Below, one piece after another: positions 1 through 12,200 of a stretch of 64,000 nucleotides of DNA. The first letter of the stretch is position 1, and each line of letters begins with the position of its first letter. The stretch lies in NCBI GenBank assembly GCA_023238725.1, contig CM041531.1, forward strand, positions 24,096,143 to 24,160,142. Reading direction: 5' to 3'. This DNA is from Scortum barcoo. Lineage: Eukaryota; Chordata; Actinopteri; Centrarchiformes; Terapontidae. The translations under genes and the position numbers were made by a program. Below the pieces are notes generated by a model. That model saw only the letters and a list, made by a program, of their open reading frames with translations. It ran no database searches and was not told the DNA's origin.

Positions 1-1064
1 CATGTATTGTGGACTTTGTCTCGTTGTTTGAAAACAGAGAAAAAAGTCTCATTTTGAATGTAGGTGATGGAGCTGACCTTTTGTTACTTGTTATAAATTT
101 AGAGGAAATATAGGTTTGCTTGTTAAGTAGGTACACACATGCAGCCAAATCTTAAACAACAGCCCATAATAACTGCCTCCTTTTTAAACCTCATAATGTC
201 CATTAAACTCATTCTTGTGGCTGTATGTTCTTGTATTAGACTAAATTATATTAAATATTTTGTCCACAGCAATTTATGTAATTGTGGCTCAGGCCTGCAC
301 TTGGTAACTCAGAGTAACAAATTCCCCCCATATCTGTTTGGATACATTGGTTGATTAACTTTTCCATTGAAAAGATCTACATCTTTACAGAGAGAACATA
401 CAAATACCACAATTACACAGTGTTGTGACAGTTTCACATTTAAGCTCTTTGTCTAACACTGCTCATGGTGTTATTGTTGCCAGATAAAACCTGATGACTG
501 ACTGACAGCACAGCACCAACTCATTTACCTGTCTAGTTTAACAGGCAACATTTTGAAAAAAAAAAAGAAAAACTTCACATATAAATGGTCAATGCTTCCT
601 GCTTTATTTCAAATGTTTCTTTTGTAGGTTAGACTGCAGGCAGACTCTAAGTACATATCTCTGCTCTATCCTTATGAACCAAGTAATTTCTACCACATCT
701 TCAAGCAAGATCTTGCTTGTGAAAACAGTTTTAGCTTCCTCCTATTTTTGTTAGTGTTTAGATTTAAAAATGCACTCTCTATTCAAATGTTGCTGCTGTT
801 TAAATCAGTTGGTGCATTTCCATTGAGAAACATACATATACATTTTTTATTCTAGAGTGCTTCATCTACAATTATAAAATATATGATTGTACATATTGTG
901 ATTTGCCTGTTTTTATCATTCACTTAAGTGTACATGGATCTAATGCTGCTTATTCTTTGTGCCTTGCTCTACAGAAAGCACAATTCACTCTCATCTTACA
1001 TTTCACTAGAGTACTTTCTAGCTGCAGTGATAGTATTTCATTGTCTTAGCTGCAAAGTCATTCA

Positions 1065-1066
<2 letters not shown>

Positions 1067-1101
<35 letters not shown>
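1067..1101. repeat. (CA)n microsatellite
   Basis: An uninterrupted run of about 16 CA units, followed by CTC/CCT-rich pyrimidine sequence. It lies in the gene-poor flank. Confidence 0.9.
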
Positions 1102-1675
1102 AATCTCTGATCTGTCTCAACAAAAGACCTCCTCCTCGTCCTCCTCCTCCTCTGTCCAATCCCCAGTCACAGATTGGTTAGTAAAAACAGGCTCGACCCT
1201 CCTCTGTTGCAAAAGGCGCTGTTCACAGACATCTGTGTATTTTCATTCACATCTTCATGTGTTTCATTCATACGTCTATGATATAAAGAGTGTATTATGT
1301 TAATGTGTGGGTGGGCTGAGTACAAGTCAGTGTGCCTCTTGCTTTACTCTCCTCCTGCTGCTGTGTTTGTAATTCCTCTGTCAACACACTCCTCTCCTCT
1401 CCTCTGCCCTCTCCTCCTCACTGTATGCATCCCCTCCCTGCCACAAGCCTCCTCCCTCTTCCCTCTCCTCTCTTTGCTGTTGTTACCCCACAAACCCCTC
1501 CCCCTCTCCCAGACTTCCTGCTCTCTTGTCATTGGGTGCTGTGTGGGGTGATGGTTGTGGTTTCTGTCTGTGATGTCTCCAGAGCGTGTACCGGCTTTCT
1601 GCTTCAGAACTATAGAGGCTTATTTTGATTTAACAGCCTTGAAGCACTTCTAAATGAGATTAGATTAGTAAAAAA

Positions 1676-1676
1676 G

Positions 1677-1733
<57 letters not shown>

Positions 1734-1771
1734 TAGATAGACAGACAGATACAGACAGACAGACAGGTAGG

Positions 1772-1815
<44 letters not shown>
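1676..1815. repeat. Compound (GACA)n-(GATA)n microsatellite
   Basis: About 55 bases of GACA units pass through mixed GACA/GATA/GGTA units into about 45 bases of GATA units. The two blocks differ by one base (C to T), so one probably arose from the other by substitution and slippage. The mix resembles the GATA/GACA (Bkm-type) simple repeats known from vertebrate genomes. Open frames on the complement here are only repeat translations. Confidence 0.95.
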
Positions 1816-1818
<3 letters not shown>

Positions 1819-3676
1819 GAATAGAGGAATATGTAAGAAGATACTCTGAAGCTTGTCATCTGTCAGGAAGTGGATCAAGCTCATTTTTAACAGTTTCAGG
1901 ACCAGAGACTTCTCCTCCTTTGAACCAGACTACTGACTCCTGCAGAAATAAGGATCAGCTCTCTTCTCCCTGCCTGAGGTGAGATACAATAATCACATGA
2001 AAACACACAGTACATATTCATAAGGGATGATGGTGTGAAGCAAGCAGTTGGTATAATTACACAGCACTCTGACGGTACTTTTTGTCCTCTGCATTGTACA
2101 ATGTACTCTTTGTCTCTCTTGGTATTACAGGACGGTACAATAGCTGTTTCTTGTTTCCTGTTTATCAAAATAATATTACGTTATATTACATATGAATCAC
2201 TGTATCAGAGTCTGTGAGCATAACACCACTTCAGTTCAGCACTGCTGCAGAATGAAAGGCTGGCTACTACGATGAAACAGCATCACACCCGAATTGGTGA
2301 GGAGAGCTCCCACTGAAGACTATTGATTGGTTCCCCATGCTGTCTGTCATGTGCAAGGGTGTGTTCCTACAGTCTTTAACATGGTCAGATGGTACAAACA
2401 TACCTCCCTGGAAGTGGTGTTTAGTAGTATGTTTGTTTAGGTGTGGTTGGAGGAGGAGATGGAGTGGAAAAGGAGTGGGTGGAGGGCGGGAGGAGAGAGA
2501 CATACAAATAATGCATAGATAAACAGAAGTAGAGCTTGTGTCATGTGTAGTTTGGACCTAAACTGGGAACTTGTGGATATATTAAACTCTGAACATAAGA
2601 TATTGACATAGTGATGCATTTTTTTCTTTTTCTCTTGCATCAGGATGAAAGTATTTAATCAATTACATTAAATCCAATGACATTTAAACCCAAATGCTGA
2701 TGCATAGTGGTTTGCTGTCACTATTGATGAATGACTATATGTGGCACAGTGTTAAAGGTTGTTACCTGCGGACAAGCTATATGAACAGGCTCACAGATCT
2801 GCAGAAAGACACAAAGATGAAAGAGGTGTACAGGTGTTTTGATAGTGACTCTTGTAATATTGATAAGGAAGCCAACAGGTCACAGAGTAAAACAAATAGT
2901 GAAATTGGAGGATATAAAAGGCATATAGAGATATATGTGAGGTAGGTTAAGAGAAATAAATGGACATCAACATCAAGGCAGCAGAACCTGAATAATGGAT
3001 TCTCTGCTGACTGGACTGAGAAGCAGCCATTCAGAGAACTAACACAGGCAGTACACAGTCAGCTAAGGAGTGGACGGATCTGCAAGAAACCGGTCATATG
3101 ATCCCTGGTCAGCCCTGAGTTATTAGAGAGAGGGGGGAGAGAGAGAGTATGGCAAACAGAGGAAGAGAAGCAGAACAAAAAAAAAGGTATCAGTGGTCCT
3201 TGTAATGCAGTTTACTGTAGCCTCCATGCTACTGTAGTTTCTCTCGCTGTGTGCTGTAATGGATCATCTATCATTCTTCTGTTGGTGTGGTTGGAGGCTT
3301 TTACGTCTACACTATGGTGAAGTGAAGGCCTACTGGATGCATTACTCATAAGCTGCTGCTCAAAGAATAGGTAAAACTCCTTCTATTTAGAAAAAAAAAT
3401 ATTAGAGGTTGTTAGAATATCTGAATGGCATATATTATCTATGACAGTGGAAGGTCTCATCCTGTGGCTTATGTGTGGCCAGGATTTGTTTGAATCAGTG
3501 ACGAGGAATGAGAGGAAAAGATAAGATGTAATGGCCTGTGACAGAGATGACAAACAGGGACCAAAATTTGCATCGTTATTATACAAATGCATAATCATTC
3601 ATTAATTCTACATCTAAAACTAGGCTTAAAATGTAAATGATTTATTTGCATTTTAAGGGCTAGCAGTTGTTTACCT

Positions 3677-3708
3677 CACCTAGCTTGTGTCCAGCCACAA
3701 GCTAGGTG
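3677..3708. repeat. Perfect 13-bp inverted repeat with 6-base loop
   Basis: The arm at 3677-3689 (CACCTAGCTTGTG) is exactly complementary to 3696-3708, separated by a 6-base loop. No T-run follows that would suggest a small RNA terminator. It could be the apex of a small palindromic repeat element or chance. Confidence 0.8.
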
Positions 3709-4144
3709 TCAAAAGTTGGCACTCTAACAAAGTTAGGATGTTTACTTGAAGTCGTCCTTGTTTTGTGTACAGAAGACAAGAGTATACATACCGAAAGCAT
3801 TTGCCATTTCCTGTGCAAATGATGAAATGTGTTCTCTCTTCTTCTGGAATCTTATTAGCTCTGTCCCCACTGTTTTGTCCCAGGCTGTTCTTCTCAGCCC
3901 AGCAGAGGCCCAGCACATCCTGAGAATCTGACCAAACTGGAACACACTGTATAAGAAAAAGCCAAAACACCCCACTCTAGTTCAAGAGGGAGGGTCATCT
4001 GGTTCCAGGGAATCAGGACGACCAAGGAGCCACCAGGCCGACACAAACCAGACTGGAGTGGGCCACTTCAGGACTCAGGGATCTGCTTGTTTTACTGTCA
4101 ATTGTTTACAACAAGGCCGTGGGCAGAGGAGGGTCCCACTCACC

Positions 4145-4220
4145 ATGTACTCCCCTCAGAGTCTCCACCGCTGGGGCATCACTCACAGTGAGAGTATGGA
4201 GCGGTTAGCCTACAGTCAAG
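4145..4220 (+). other. Candidate coding exon of unknown gene
   Basis: An ATG in a good Kozak context (CACCATGT) opens 25 codons, starting MYSPQSLHRW and ending in AYSQ, followed by a consensus splice donor (GTAGGT at 4221). The exon ends in phase 1, the same phase as the first coding exon of rufy2 about 2 kb downstream. It could therefore be an alternative first exon of rufy2, or belong to an unrelated gene. I do not recognise the peptide, and an open frame of this length can occur by chance. Confidence 0.2.
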
Positions 4221-4799
4221 GTAGGTTGGCAAGTGCTATGTGAATGAATTATGCTATGATGATAACTCCTGTCAACTCCCACTGCAATCCGGTCAAATAC
4301 AATGTTCCTGTAATGACTCAGGACCAATCACTGGATTCATAAAACAAATTAGGTTTAGAATAAGGCTGGTGAAGTACTGCTAGAGTGACTGAAGTTCACT
4401 CCTGTCTGTTGTAATACATTAAAACTGAAATATCCAGTTTACAAAGTTTACATTATGACCCTAATCCTTATAGATATACAGTCATTTATGTTTTATCCAG
4501 TAATGGTTCATTAAGAGTGCCTACTGTTAAATGAAGCTGACACTAACAGTTGCCAACCACATTTAAACCAGTTAGTAATCAATCAAGACAATGAGACGAC
4601 TCATCGGACTATGTAATACTCACTGGGAGTATTAGCATAATCCATGACAACAATAAAGGTTGTGAATTATTCATGTGAAAATGACAGCTCTTGATCTAAT
4701 TGTATTCCAGAATTTTTAAGCAACAAAGATGACTAGTTCAGTTCCAGCTTTGTGTGAATATAATCTGGTTTTCTTAGTCCTTAGCACCTTGGCCTCTTG

Positions 4800-4920
4800 G
4801 AAATGGTGATGGAAATTTCTCACCATTTTATGACCTTTTAGAGACTAAAATGACAAGCCTAATAATAGACAAAATAATCAGCAGATCAATTGAAACCTAA
4901 ACTAATCATTAGTTGCAGCC
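4800..4920 (-). repeat. Fragment of teleost interspersed repeat (GCTGCAACTAA family)
   Basis: The right end reads ..AATCATTAGTTGCAGCC, the reverse complement of the GGCTGCAACTAATGATTATTTT end seen in the copy at 52507. An AATAATC..GATCAATTG core also matches. These ends are common in fish genomes and look like those of a non-autonomous DNA transposon, though no coding part is present. Confidence 0.5.
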
Positions 4921-5259
4921 AAATTTGATGCATGCTTATTTCACTTGAAACCCAAATCAGGGTTTTCAAAGCCTCCTCAGCCTTACACTCTTCATCTTTT
5001 CCTCTTTAGAGGGGCCTGTGTGGGTGTTTATTGTTTCCACTGCTAAGCTTCCAAATTCTACTGTATTTATTCATTTAACAGTGAGAATATATTTTCTTTA
5101 AATTATTTTCCCAAAATGTTATTCAAAGCTGTTTTTACACCATCAGACATGAAATTGCTGTGGAGGCTATTATGCCATTTTAATTTTAAGGTCTTGCCAG
5201 AATTCTCAGACTTAACCTTAAAAAATTCAAGTGTTTATCATAGAGTGGTGGAGGTAGTA

Positions 5260-5700
5260 TTCATAGGCTTTACTCAAATAAAAGTACCAGACTGTAAAAA
5301 TACTCCATTTCAAGTAAAAGTCCTGTATTGACTGTTACTTCTAAGCAATATTTCATAAATATTATTAGCAAAATGAGTGTGCATAATATAATAATATTAT
5401 GCCAATGTATTCATGTCAAAGTAGCATTTTTACTATTTGAGTTGTTTTGAGCTATTTTACACATTGTTCAGAAGTTTAATTTATTATACAATATTATTAT
5501 TGTTAATAATAATAATAATAATGCCTGTGATTATGTCTGGCAGATTGTTCCAAAGTGTATGGACTTTGACAGCAAAAGACCTTTGATTTTCAGTCTAACT
5601 TGTAACTATAATTGTCAAAATAATGTAGTTATGTAAAAAGTACAATATTTTCCTCTTTATTATTGCAAAGTAGAACTTCCTGGGTACAACACTAGTAGAT
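5260..5700. repeat. Probable teleost interspersed repeat (AAGTAAAAGT type)
   Basis: The stretch CTCAAATAAAAGTACCAGAC followed by TAAAAATACTCCATTTCAAG and AAGTAAAAGTCCTG has the wording of a non-autonomous repeat common in percomorph fish. The boundaries are not defined and no terminal inverted repeats were confirmed. Confidence 0.35.
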
Positions 5701-5764
5701 ATTTATTTCCATTCCACCCGCGCAAACATGATCAGCTTGTAATCACATGTATGTAATCATGTGT

Positions 5765-6277
5765 GTGGATGGTGCCCTCTTCCTGCAGCCGGCCCTGCAG
5801 TTCCCTCTTCCCACAGCAGGGGGCGGCACGGCAGCCCCTGAAATCATGACGTAGTGCTGCCTTTGTGTGTCTTGTGAGCCGTTTGACACCGCCCCTCCGG
5901 AGGGAGCAGCGGGACCGTCAGGAGCCGACCGTCGCTCAGGTCTGCTGGTTGTAAACAAATCTGTACCACACCGCGATGTGCGGAAACGACGCTCACCGGA
6001 AGGGCTGCGTGTCCGCGCCGCTAACGTCCAGCATGTAGACCGACGCCTACGCCTCACAGCCCGGGAACGTCTCCACGGTCGGTCGGTTGTTGACTCTAGT
6101 CAGACCTGTCAGTGCTTTGGCCGGTGCCGTCAGGTATTTTTAATGCCTCGGTTGTTATAATGGTCGCCGGGTGAAATCTTACAACCAGCTCACTCTCGCA
6201 GACGGACGTCAAACCGCATGAATCCGGGTGTTTTCGCAGCGAGCAGCCCCCGATAACCGCACTCATTTCAGCGGCGC
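5765..6277 (+). promoter_or_regulatory. rufy2: CpG-rich promoter and 5' UTR of rufy2
   Basis: A sharp rise in GC and CpG content against AT-rich flanks, ending at the rufy2 start codon. It has several GC-box-like runs (CCGCCCCTCCGG near 5889) and no TATA box that I can place. This fits a housekeeping-type CpG-island promoter. The transcription start cannot be fixed from sequence alone. Confidence 0.65.
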
Positions 6278-9200
6278 ATGAACATGGCATCGCCCGCTGA
6301 GCACGACCTGGCTCTGTCTGAGGCGGACGGAAGCAAGGAGAAAGCTCAGGTGTTTGGCATTTTGAGGCTGCAGGAGGAGAAGTCCGGGGATAAAGCTAAC
6401 ACTGGCAGCACAGTGAGAGGAGGTGGAGGAGACGGGCGATGGCAGGCTCCTATCTTTGCTTTGGCCAGGAAAGCATCCGAGACCATTTCAGGGAGCATTC
6501 ACGTCCTGCCCAAAGTGTCGGAGCACAGGACGTCTCTGCCCGGAGAGTGGACCGTCCAAGGTGGAGTAGACTGGGCTGTGTGTATGTTTGTGTGTGTGTT
6601 TTGTTGGTGTATATGTGAGGAGGGGTCCCTTGTTTTTAACGACAGGTCTGGAGGTACCCAGATTGTTTCAGGGACACAATAGCTCACCCTGTGCTTGTCA
6701 GCCTCTTCACACTGAGATGTTCAGGCACAATCAATCATTCAGTCACTTCTTTCTGAGACACAGTAAGTAGTTTCAGCTGGCGTGTTTAGATGTGTGGCAA
6801 ACCAAGCTGGTACATCTCCTCCTCTCTCTTTCATATCCAACATTACCTCACCACCCCTCTGTGTGCAGCCAATTGATTTTTCATAGATCTTCTGCTGCTG
6901 TCATGCTTTTATGATGCGTCCTCCTCTGTTTATGTTAACAGTGGTGCTGAAGCTGTGCTGCTGCTGTTTTACACCACCACACAACTTCACTGCCTGAAGC
7001 ATCACATGTCATACTGATGCAAATGGAAAAAATGTCCTCTGTCTCTCCACTTATCCCCTGGAGGATTATGTGCCTTGTGCAGAGTGTCTGTATGAGTGTG
7101 AGGCCTTCAGTAATTGTGTTATGCAAGTAGGACTGCAAGTAATAGCGCTTTCATTAGCAATGTGTTGATGCGTTTCATGATTAATCCATTCATTTTATTT
7201 ATGACATCTATAAAATGTCAGGAAATTGTTAAAAAAAATAAATCCATCAACAAATACCAGAGCCCATGGAGACATATTTTGTCCGACTCACGGTCCAAAG
7301 CTTAAATATACTAAAATAATATACGTATGATTCTATTTTATATTTTATTATATTTTCTAATTATACAAAGCAGAAACAAGCAACACATACTCACATTTAA
7401 GAAGCTGGGCACAAGTATCTAGAATAATCTGGTCGGAATTGATCAAATCTTGAATTGTATTTAAATATAAAGTTCATGACATCGATAAGTCACTAGAGGT
7501 TGACTCCATGTCAGCATTGGCTATGCAGGGTTCAGGGCTGATTTAAACAGTAAATGTTGTGTTGAGCCATTTTGAACCCATGAAGTGCAGATTTTTATAA
7601 CTTTGATAAGGAATGTCAATATTAACACCCGCACTAGTGTGTTTCATCATTGTCACATAATTTAGTTTATAGCTCAAAAACAGGTTTAAGAGTGCCGTAC
7701 CTCTTTAGAGTGATCCTACACTGGCTGTTGTTATGTACATAGTTAGTTAGCATGGACATGTAGTCCCATTTAGGGCGCTGGAACACACAGTAATCTGGAT
7801 TTGGTTATCTTGAAAAGTTGAAATGTCAGGGTGATCCAAACCCATATTGCTTTGAAAAACTGGCCCAAAAGAAATATGGATTAGCTGATCCTGGATAGCA
7901 AACCATGGGATTTTTTTGTCTTTCAGTAGGGGTGCCCACACACTCAACTATATTTGGTTTCTGACAGATTTCAGATGTCCATCACAGACTTGCATTTTGA
8001 ATTATGTAAAGTCTGCAACATTTTTAACAGCTGACAGTTGTTTCAGGCATTCAGGGCAACAGGGCTTCCTATTTTTTTCTTTAAACAAGAACACAGAACA
8101 TTAAATTAGGAGAATGACATATAAGGACAATTTATAATCCGACTGTAATGTTGTCGCTCTTCCATATCCTCAGTGTTCGATGGTGACACAGGCAGTCAAA
8201 GGGTTACTGTGTTTTCCTCAGTGTCCTCAGGGCTCACTGCCCAAGGGCACCCAACATTCATGCTGCTCCCAAGAAATCATGTGTTTTTTTTTTATCAGTG
8301 TCTCTGCCTCCAGGCAAACCTGCTGGGGCAATTAATGCTCTTCTACATTGCTAAGCAACATCTTTGCACTTTCTCACTTGACATCATTGAGTCCTGTTCC
8401 GGTGTTTGGCTGCACATTAACCTAGAGATCCTTGTGCAGATTATTCAAAAGCTTACCCTTGAGGGATGTGTACATTCAGCAGAACAGGCAAACTAGACTG
8501 TAAGGCACAATATCTAGCAATATTAGGAAAATCTCGATACAGAGCATCTAAATAATTTCTAAGCTAATTTATTATTTCCAGGTTTGGGAGAGTGATTAAA
8601 CTTTGTTCACATGTTTATGGTTTGATACATGACAATACTTTATAGTCTCAATGTCAATAAAACTCCAGTTTGTTGACGTGGAGTCTTTCTCTCCTTTTTG
8701 GGTTGTGTTTTATGTACGTCGTAGCTCTATGAGTCCCTATGAGACTATGACCTGACACAGAAAAGTTAATCTGCACTGTGTGTTTAGGATGGATTCTGCC
8801 TTGAAAGCACTTACATTACTTTTACTGCACCGCCCTGTGAGCATGTTTCTGTTAATGAACAGTAACAGTACGACTTGGCTGACTCAGTTATTTATCCCTC
8901 AGCTAGAAACCTTACAAACATATCTACACAGTTTTATGGTATAGTTTATGGACTATGTTTACAAATGAGTAATAATGTATGGAATTTACTATAAATTGTG
9001 TGTTTTTGATATGCAGTTGTGTTGTTACTTAAAACATTTAAAGTACTATTACTACTATACAAAATTATTATTATTGGTATATTGAATAGTCAAAGTACCC
9101 AAATTAAACTCAACATAGTACTCTTAAGATGACAAAATGTATTATTTAAATATAATCAACTCTATTCATTCTATTCAGTCACAGTCAACATTTCTGTATA

Positions 9201-12200
9201 ATAAAATTTTTATGCTATATGTAGATATGGAAAATTTGTGTAGATATTGTTGTATGACCCTTCTTTAATTCCTGAAGCACATTTTAAGTCAAGTGTCTGG
9301 CTTTTCCTCTGCAGCCCTGCGAGACCCCATGACCATGGAGCGAGCCAACCTGCTGAATATGGCCAAGCTGAGTATTAAAGGGTTGATTGAGTCGGCCCTG
9401 AGCTTTGGACGAACACTGGACTCGGACTACCCACCTCTCCAGCAGTTCTTTGTTGTCATGGAGCACTGCCTCAAACACGGCCTCAGAGGTAAGAGGGAGT
9501 GAGAGTCTTGAAAGGTGTCAGGTGTGGGTGCTGCACCACTGTCATCTGTAACCACATAAATGGTTAAATTTAGACATCTAAGCTGCAGAATTGTGCTTGT
9601 GAGACGCCTTTGGCATAAAAGATGTAATTCCCAGATTTTCATACGCCAGTGTGTACGTCTCTCTGCCTCTCTTCTCTCTCCAGTGAAGAAGTCATTTCTG
9701 GGCTTTAACAAGTCTCTGTGGGGTCCTCTGGAGCTGGTGGAGAAACTGTGTCCTGAAGCAGCAGAGATCTCAGCCTCTGTACGAGACCTGCCTGGACTTA
9801 AGTAAGGAGCCCATTTGTGTGCACACACGTGTGCTCACACACAACTTAACCTCAGCATCATGCTGGAGGAACATGAACCACAACGTAACCACATACACAC
9901 TCACAGGCACCGGTAACATGAGACTGTGACCTGAGCCAGAGCAGGGAAATACCTGAGTGTGATTTACTTTCACTTCACCTTTCCTCTTGCTGCTTCCTCA
10001 TCACACCCCTGTCACAGTTTCTCACCTTTTAATTATTCTTTTATGCCTTTATAACTGTTTGAGCCAGGACAGGAACATTTTACCAAGGATGTCACACACA
10101 GTTAGAGTTGGTTAGGTTGAAGTTAGTCTTAATACTCAGTCAGTTTTGGGCTGTAGCAACCTTTTAAAAGCAAGATTAGCAATGGTGCAGTAGCATATCT
10201 GCTGCCACTGCTGGGCTGACTCTGTAATTAGCACTATTGTTACATTTTCAGTGTGAATGTACTTCAAAAACCTACACTGATATTTAAGTCGAGTCCTCCA
10301 GTATCTAAAATAAGCTCGCTCTCATTTATGCACATGATTCTCATGTCATGCTCTACTTTGTTATTCAGTTAGCAGGGCCTCTAGGAAGGGAATCAAGAGA
10401 GTAATATTCAGATCCTGTCTGATGCAGCACAAATGGGGAACAGCCGTGTTGTTTTGGATGGAGAACAGAGTCCGTTTCCTTTGCTGGTGCTGAGTCAGAC
10501 CAACAGACATCTAGCAGAGCAGCGTTTTTGCAACACCGAGTATAAGACAGTGCTTTTTTTCCCTCTAGAGTAATGTAATGCCTTAAAAACAGTTTTAGAT
10601 GAGGTAACACAGAGGCAAAATGAAACTTGTTTGTCTAGTTGGATTTAAGTTTTCAAAAGAAGGAGCGGTTAATTAGATTGGTCCACGTAACTGTTGCCTG
10701 CAGTAAACACTCAGGAACAAAAGATTAGGTCTGAAGAATAAAACAAAACAAAGTCAAAGACCAATCTAATGATGTCCCAGTGCCACCAGCCTCTCGAAAA
10801 CCTCCTAAAAATACAATCCACCTGTGTTTTGTGTGTGTGTGTGTGTGTGTGTGTTTTCCAGAACTCCTTTAGGCAGGGCCAGAGCTTGGTTGCGTCTGGC
10901 TCTCATGCAGAAACGGCTGGCTGACTACCTACGACTCCTCATCACTAGAAAAGACCTGCTCAGGTACAAACGCATGTATACACAGTGACACACACACAGA
11001 TCTATAGCAATAGATACATTTGACTCTTAAAATAAAATGTACCTTTATATAGCTAATACAACTTGAGCCATTTATGAGAAGTCTTGATTAAAAAATCAGG
11101 CCCTTAAAGCTGTTGATATTCTAGATAGATTTTTCTTATTGTAAAGAAATTAGTCATGTTTCATATTTAAGTTAAAAAAAAATTAAAACAGCTAAATCAT
11201 TAAATAAAGTCAAAGTTTGCCTCCAAAGGCAAAACAGGGGTGTTCCGTGTTGGAGCTCCCTGCATTGTTTGAGAATCTGTTGTATCTCACTCTGTAGTGA
11301 TTTCTATGAGAATTCAGCACTGATGTTGGAGGAGGAGGGAGCAGTGATCGTGGGCCTGCTGGTGGGCCTGAACGTCATCGATGCTAACCTGTGTGTCAAA
11401 GGCGAGGACCTGGACTCTCAGGTAACCACTGATTACACCAGATGTTAACGCAGTCTTACATTACAGCCATTGAACTGCTGATCTGGATTATACTCTCCAT
11501 TCTGTTCTCACTTTGAATGGATCTGATTTCCTGCTTGGACAATACTAAGCAGAGAAATAAATGGACGTCTCACGTACTACTTCATTGATATGGAACAGTT
11601 TTTCTTCAGTGACTAGTTTGGGGAAGCAGAAATGCAAACAAGTATTTTCTGTTTCGTCACTTTATCTCGGCATCGGGCAGACGCTGTGGTGTCATGTTTC
11701 TACTCCACGGGTGGAGACTTTGTCCTGAGTGCAAACACATTGTCTCACCAACGGAAACACCCTGAGCAGACAGTAGTCACTCCTGACTGAAGCAATCTGG
11801 AATTGTGTTTGACTAGATACACTCCTTTTGTGATCACAGGGCGAACCATTGTGCAGATTCCCACACATAGATTTGATTCTTAATTGCAGGTGTAAACAGA
11901 GTCTGATTCTATCCCCGGAGCCAAGATTATGAAATAAAAAAGGAGTGCCCCAAACATTTGGGATTCCTATATAGTTTTTAGATAAATAATTTAGGAATAA
12001 CTTTTCATACTTGGTTGCAATGTTTTAGGGCTGCAAGTTATGAATATTTTGTTGTGTGTTTGCCTAAATTAACATTCTCAAATGTCTTTTTTTATTTGAC
12101 CAAAAGTCCAAAACCTATTACCTATTATTTTTATTATTTCCTTTTTTTAAAATATATTGATGAAATTAAGCGATTATTAAAATAATTGCAGATTATTTTT

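Larger units (their letters stand above)
1..4144. other. Gene-poor flank, no gene recognised
   Basis: AT-rich DNA with stop codons in all frames and no stretch resembling a known protein. It contains a CA repeat (1067-1101), CTC-rich pyrimidine DNA (1128-1520), a GACA/GATA repeat (1676-1815) and a short perfect hairpin (3677-3708), listed separately. Short open frames here follow low-complexity sequence and lack convincing splice-site pairs. The 3' end of a neighbouring gene or its UTR could lie here unrecognised. Confidence 0.5.
4221..5860. other. Intergenic DNA upstream of rufy2, with repeat debris
   Basis: AT-rich, no coding potential seen. It contains an end fragment of an interspersed repeat near 4800-4920, an AAGTA-type repeat near 5260-5700 and a short (AAT)n run near 5507-5522. 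The sequence becomes GC-rich abruptly after 5760, entering the rufy2 promoter. Confidence 0.55.

Noticed and set aside
1344..1628. Overlapping open frames on both strands of 60-100 codons
   Set aside because: They run through CTC/CCT-rich low-complexity DNA, have no splice sites or family resemblance, and look like composition effects.
1660..1884. Open frames rich in repeated Leu-Ser-Val-Cys and Tyr-Leu-Ser-Ile
   Set aside because: They are translations of the GACA/GATA microsatellite.
3680..3975. Minus-strand open frames of 77-96 codons
   Set aside because: No recognised domain and no consistent splice pairing. The two frames overlap each other, which suggests chance.
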